Of a stretch of 8,504 bases of DNA, positions 6,213 to 8,504 are shown one piece after another. The position numbers were made by a program, and so were the translations under genes. The notes below the pieces were generated by a model. The model saw only the letters and a program-made list of their open reading frames with translations, was not told the origin of the DNA and searched no databases. Source of the stretch: Chitinophagaceae bacterium (lineage in GTDB: Bacteria; Bacteroidota; Bacteroidia; Chitinophagales; Chitinophagaceae). Where the stretch lies: the NCBI GenBank assembly GCA_025455665.1, contig JALOMC010000086.1:1-8504 (forward strand). Direction: 5' to 3'. Position 1 is the first letter of the stretch, and every line of letters starts with the position of its first letter.

Positions 6213-6989
6213 TTAGTCGATGATCTGGCAAATTTTGGCGACATGTATCAGCGCACTGCTGTCTACCGCGCCGGTGCGCTTCAGCATGTTTCGGCGATGG
6301 TTATCTACCGTGTTCACACTCAGGTACAGCCGGGCCGCTATTTCTTTTGAGGTAGCACCTTCGGCCACCAGTTTCAGTATTTCCAATTCGCGGGGCGATA
6401 TAATGTCGTGCTGTACCAATTGGTCGGTTTCGCAATGGTAGTGGTAAATCTGCTCGCCTATTTTGTAGCGGTACCACCATACTCCATCCGTCAAAAAAGG
6501 CTCGCTGTCGTGTATCAAAAACATACCCAGCAGCGGGTTGCCCTGCTCATCGTACAGCAGCGGAAAAGACTGGAAAATGCAGCGATGCTGACTGCCCTGC
6601 CGGCAGGTAATATTGCAGTTGACATAGGTGCTGCCATAGTTCTTTTTGGTGGCAGTGGAAGCAGTATGCAGCAGGTCGCAGGTAAAGCGGGTATTGCGAA
6701 TGGCCGTTTCTACCTGCCGCGGCTGAATGCAAGAAATGATAAATCGGGGGCCATCGGCCAAAATCTCGTCGGGCTCGGCCCCAAAATAGCGGGCCGTATT
6801 TCGGTTGATGTAATAAATACTAAAATCGTGATAGCCAAAAAAAACCGCCCGAAGATTGCTGCGTTCCGCCTGATCGAGAATGGCACTTTGCAACAATAAT
6901 TCCTTCAGCTGCTCCTGCGTAGGCTGGCTGGGGTAGTAGCGGTTCCAAATCTCCCGCACACGTTGATGCGCTTCCTCCGGCAATATCAT
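6213..6989 (-). CDS. LuxR-family transcriptional regulator with PAS-like sensor region
   Basis: The product is 258 residues. The C-terminus (about 198-258) is a clear LuxR-type helix-turn-helix: ISPRELEILKLVAEG, then SKEIAARLYLSVNTVDNHRRNMLKR. The N-terminal two thirds resembles a PAS-type sensor, with the region around YHDFSIYYINRNTARYFG (about 51-68) looking like a PAS core. It lacks the receiver-domain aspartate pattern of NarL-type response regulators, so it is probably not a standard phosphorelay regulator. Cys residues at about 86, 104, 124 and 129 are notable, but no ligand can be named. The start at 6989 is the first methionine, and two palindromes upstream overlap the candidate promoter. 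The stop is 17 bp from the convergent DUF5916 gene. Targets are unknown; autoregulation or control of the divergent SET gene is a guess from position. Confidence 0.85.
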   Translation of the reverse strand: MILPEEAHQRVREIWNRYYPSQPTQEQLKELLLQSAILDQAERSNLRAVFFGYHDFSIYYINRNTARYFGAEPDEILADGPRFIISCIQPRQVETAIRNTRFTCDLLHTASTATKKNYGSTYVNCNITCRQGSQHRCIFQSFPLLYDEQGNPLLGMFLIHDSEPFLTDGVWWYRYKIGEQIYHYHCETDQLVQHDIISPRELEILKLVAEGATSKEIAARLYLSVNTVDNHRRNMLKRTGAVDSSALIHVAKICQIID

Positions 6990-7015
6990 GTATCAACAAT
7001 TAGTGTAGGGCAGCA

Positions 7016-7023
7016 CAAAAATA
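7016..7023 (-). promoter_or_regulatory. Candidate -7 promoter element for the LuxR-family gene
   Basis: On the minus strand this reads TATTTTTG, matching TAnnTTTG, and lies 26 bp before the start codon at 6989. No clear -33 motif was found. The element overlaps the first arm of the palindrome at 7020-7038, which is a reasonable arrangement for repression or autoregulation. Confidence 0.45.
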
Positions 7024-7038
7024 GTCATTTCGACTATT
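7020..7038. promoter_or_regulatory. Perfect palindrome overlapping the LuxR-gene promoter (operator candidate)
   Basis: AATAGTC and GACTATT are exact reverse complements separated by five bases (ATTTC). A dyad of this size over the promoter suggests a binding site for a dimeric regulator, possibly the LuxR protein itself. The binding protein is not known. Confidence 0.5.
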
Positions 7039-7051
7039 GGGGAATCTCCCC
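7039..7051. promoter_or_regulatory. Second palindrome in the LuxR/SET spacer
   Basis: GGGGA and TCCCC flank three bases (ATC), forming a perfect 5-bp-arm dyad directly next to the preceding palindrome. Two adjacent but unlike dyads could be two operators or a single larger structure. The short arms make chance a real possibility. Confidence 0.35.
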
Positions 7052-7076
7052 GCAGCAGCAAGATTTGCTATACCAT

Positions 7077-7141
7077 TTACCATTAAGTCTAGTAAAACGA
7101 GCGGGGGACCAAACACACGGTCGCCCCTCGTTTTATGGTAA
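7077..7141. other. Long imperfect hairpin in the spacer before the SET gene
   Basis: AAAACGAG (7094-7101) pairs with CTCGTTTT (7127-7134). Inside it, GGG and GACC pair with GGTC and CCC across one mismatch and one bulge, leaving an 8-base loop. An outer pair, TTACCAT (7077-7083) with ATGGTAA (7135-7141), can extend it. The A and T flanks allow terminator-like function in either direction, but no gene end is nearby. It may be part of a leader or a small RNA. Confidence 0.6.
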
Positions 7142-7205
7142 TCGTGGATGGCAGCCGCACACCCTCCATTTTCCAAACTACCCTGAAGCGCATTCGAAAG
7201 CACAG

Positions 7206-7228
7206 AAGCCGGTTGTTCCGGCTTTTTT
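7206..7228 (+). terminator. Terminator-like hairpin upstream of the SET gene
   Basis: AAGCCGG pairs exactly with CCGGCTT around a 5-base TTGTT loop, and the right arm runs into six T in total, the last four beyond the stem. This is a good rho-independent terminator on the plus strand. It lies 60-80 bp before the SET gene start with no plus-strand gene before it, so it would either end a short upstream RNA or act as a leader attenuator. Confidence 0.65.
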
Positions 7229-7287
7229 GCTGCCGGGCAGCCCGCAGCTTTACCTGCTGGGTTCGTAGTATGCCAGTATCTTGCTGC

Positions 7288-7689
7288 ATGCTTTTTTTTA
7301 AAGTAAAAAATGCCGAAAGCCCCATAGATGGGTTGGGTGCTTTTGCGGCTGAAGCCATTCCGGCCCGGCGCAAAATTGGCAACCTTGGCGGCGAAGTAAT
7401 AACCGTACGTACAGCCCGGCGCCGTGCAGCCCGTACCAAGCGGGTAGCCATGGTAGAGTTTGGCAATGGCTATGCCCTGGATGCCAGCATACAGCCCAAT
7501 GAACTACGCTATGTAAACCATAGCTGCCGCCCCAATGTGTACATGCGCTGCATAGCCAATCGGGTAGAGTTTTGGGCCTTGCGGCCTATAAAAAAAGGGG
7601 AAGAATTGACCTGCAACTACGGGCCCACCCACCACGATGGGCAACTGCCCTGCCAATGCGGTGCACCTGGTTGTCAGGGCTTTTTATAA
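7288..7689 (+). CDS. Small SET-domain protein (putative lysine methyltransferase)
   Basis: The product is 133 residues and consists almost wholly of a SET domain. Seen: GLGAFAAEAIP near the N-terminus (SET motif I, GxGxFA); NHSCRPNV (motif III, NHSCxPN, which helps form the SAM site and pseudoknot); KKGEELTCNYG (motif IV, with N where many enzymes have D before the catalytic Tyr); and a post-SET-like CQCGAPGCQG tail with three Cys that could hold zinc. SET enzymes methylate protein lysines; the bacterial substrate is unknown here. I prefer the start at 7288, where SET similarity begins; 7270 (139 residues) is also possible. The frame is open to 7135, but that part crosses the terminator-like hairpin and reads as unlikely protein. 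A run of eight T occupies codons 2-4. The stop lies 30 bp from the convergent DUF2752 gene. Confidence 0.85.
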   Translation: MLFFKVKNAESPIDGLGAFAAEAIPARRKIGNLGGEVITVRTARRRAARTKRVAMVEFGNGYALDASIQPNELRYVNHSCRPNVYMRCIANRVEFWALRPIKKGEELTCNYGPTHHDGQLPCQCGAPGCQGFL

Positions 7690-7719
7690 AGCACGTTACC
7701 GCTACTGTGTGGCAACTAT

Positions 7720-8127
7720 TCAGGGCTGCAGCCAAACAAAAAAAGGGTGCACCGCAAGGTTGCGGACGATGCTGAAGCCCAACACCATTACCAGCGTAAG
7801 AAACACAAAGTAGCGATGCTGTACCAGGCCGAAAAATGGCCTCTGCCTGAGCGGAAAAAACGAGTGGGCCAGTGCCTCCAAATAATAGGCCATGATCAGG
7901 GGCAGGTAGATGACTGCCAGCAGATTGAAATCGGCAGCGGCTACCCAATGGCCATGTAGTAGCTGGTGAAGAGCCCGCTGTGAGCCACAGCCTGCACAGT
8001 AAAAGCCAAGTAACGACTGCGTGGGGCAACGAGGGAAAAAAGAAGCAGTGGCCGGATTGTGGGTATAGTACACCCAGCCGGCCACTGCTATCAGAAAAAT
8101 AACAATCAGGAGCTGTGCTCTTGTCAT
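7720..8127 (-). CDS. DUF2752 family small membrane protein
   Basis: The product is 135 residues and matches DUF2752: FPRCPTQSLLGFYCAGCGSQRALHQLLHGH at about residues 31-60 contains the family Cys pattern (C34, C44, C47) and GCGSQRA. Three membrane segments are visible: about 4-22, 61-85 and 105-125. The function of the family is not established; the conserved cysteines could bind a metal or be redox-active, which is inference. It starts 12 bp after the stop of the CD225-family gene, so the two are very probably one transcript. The LuxR and SET genes lie downstream and are not part of this unit. Confidence 0.88.
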   Translation of the reverse strand: MTRAQLLIVIFLIAVAGWVYYTHNPATASFFPRCPTQSLLGFYCAGCGSQRALHQLLHGHWVAAADFNLLAVIYLPLIMAYYLEALAHSFFPLRQRPFFGLVQHRYFVFLTLVMVLGFSIVRNLAVHPFFVWLQP

Positions 8128-8139
8128 GCGGATACAACG

Positions 8140-8433
8140 CTATTCAGAAGCAAATGCATTGATCCCTGCCCCTACGCCTATTACTACTACCAGCAGGATG
8201 TAGAGTGCAATGACTGCCAGGCCAATCCAAAAGCCAATTTTCGTCCATTTGCCAGCTTCTCTCGAGGAGCGTTCTGCCTCCTCATATTGTCCGGCAGCAT
8301 AGCGGCTCGATACTTGCGCTGCATTGATAATGCCAACAATACCGAACGGCAGGCAGCAAAAGATGGTAACCAGAATAGACTCGACCAGCCAGTTTTTGGG
8401 CATGGGCGGGGGAACAATTTGTTGTTGTTGCAT
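8140..8433 (-). CDS. CD225/dispanin-family small membrane protein
   Basis: The product is 97 residues. A short Gln/Pro-rich N-terminus (MQQQQIVPPPMPKNW) is followed by a first membrane segment at about 15-38 (VESILVTIFCCLPFGIVGIINAAQV), a charged loop with YAAGQYEEAERSSREAGKW, and a second membrane segment at about 68-92. This plan, with the CCLPFGIVGIINAAQV core and the GQYEEAERSS loop, is typical of CD225/dispanin proteins, which in animals include the interferon-induced IFITMs. The role of bacterial members is not established. A candidate promoter lies just upstream and DUF2752 follows in the same direction. Confidence 0.88.
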   Translation of the reverse strand: MQQQQIVPPPMPKNWLVESILVTIFCCLPFGIVGIINAAQVSSRYAAGQYEEAERSSREAGKWTKIGFWIGLAVIALYILLVVVIGVGAGINAFASE

Positions 8434-8461
8434 GTCAGCTTGGTTTAAAAATGGTGATGGT

Positions 8462-8469
8462 CAAACTTA
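8462..8469 (-). promoter_or_regulatory. Candidate -7 promoter element for the CD225-DUF2752 unit
   Basis: On the minus strand this reads TAAGTTTG, matching TAnnTTTG, and lies 28 bp before the start at 8433. No convincing -33 element was found at the usual distance. It would give a short leader and drive both small membrane-protein genes. Confidence 0.5.
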
Positions 8470-8504
8470 GGATTTGCTTGGAAAGCGTGGATTATTTTTT
8501 CACA

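Noticed and set aside
6408..6899. 163-codon plus-strand open frame
   Set aside because: It is antisense to the LuxR-family gene, which has clear HTH motifs; no domain is seen in the shadow frame.
7094..7134. tRNA gene
   Set aside because: The fold is a single long hairpin with no cloverleaf arms, T-loop motif or acceptor pairing.
7135..7287. N-terminal extension of the SET protein
   Set aside because: It would be translated across a terminator-like hairpin and has a basic, Cys-rich composition without family similarity.

Overview
The window looks like a chromosomal segment from a member of the Bacteroidota, probably the Chitinophagaceae or a close relative. This is inferred from family content: a DUF5916 outer-membrane-type protein, a ChaN-like protein, a CD225/DUF2752 pair and a small SET-domain protein. 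Candidate promoters of the Bacteroidota TAnnTTTG type and the lack of strong Shine-Dalgarno sequences agree with this. No rRNA, tRNA, CRISPR array or phage gene was seen.

Layout from left to right: (1) Positions 1-399 are a non-coding composite of very short periodic repeats (6-, 7- and 8-bp units) leading into a ChaN/haem-binding-like gene at 400-1254. (2) Positions 1255-1566 hold more of the same repeat, including a perfect 86-bp copy of a block found at 13-98. (3) An apparently intact IS3-family insertion sequence lies at about 1567-2907 on the minus strand, with orfA, orfB and a run of eight A suited to -1 frameshifting. (4) Positions 2911-3181 hold a related repeat field with a 111-bp imperfect tandem duplication, running up to trmD at 3182-3868. 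(5) A large secreted CBM9-like/DUF5916 protein follows at 3961-6195. (6) A minus-strand LuxR-type regulator (6213-6989) converges on it with only 17 bp between. (7) The divergent spacer at 6990-7287 carries two palindromes at a candidate promoter, a long imperfect hairpin and a terminator-like hairpin. (8) A small SET-domain methyltransferase gene follows at 7288-7689. (9) A minus-strand two-gene unit, CD225-family then DUF2752, occupies 8433 down to 7720.

The genes do not form one pathway. trmD is housekeeping (tRNA m1G37). The ChaN-like and DUF5916 proteins are cell-envelope proteins. The LuxR and SET genes are divergently arranged around a structured spacer. CD225 and DUF2752 are small membrane proteins, probably co-transcribed.

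The least explained feature is the repeat system around chaN and trmD. Its unit length is kept strictly while unit sequence changes from one unit to the next, and several different unit families are joined in the same order in separate copies.
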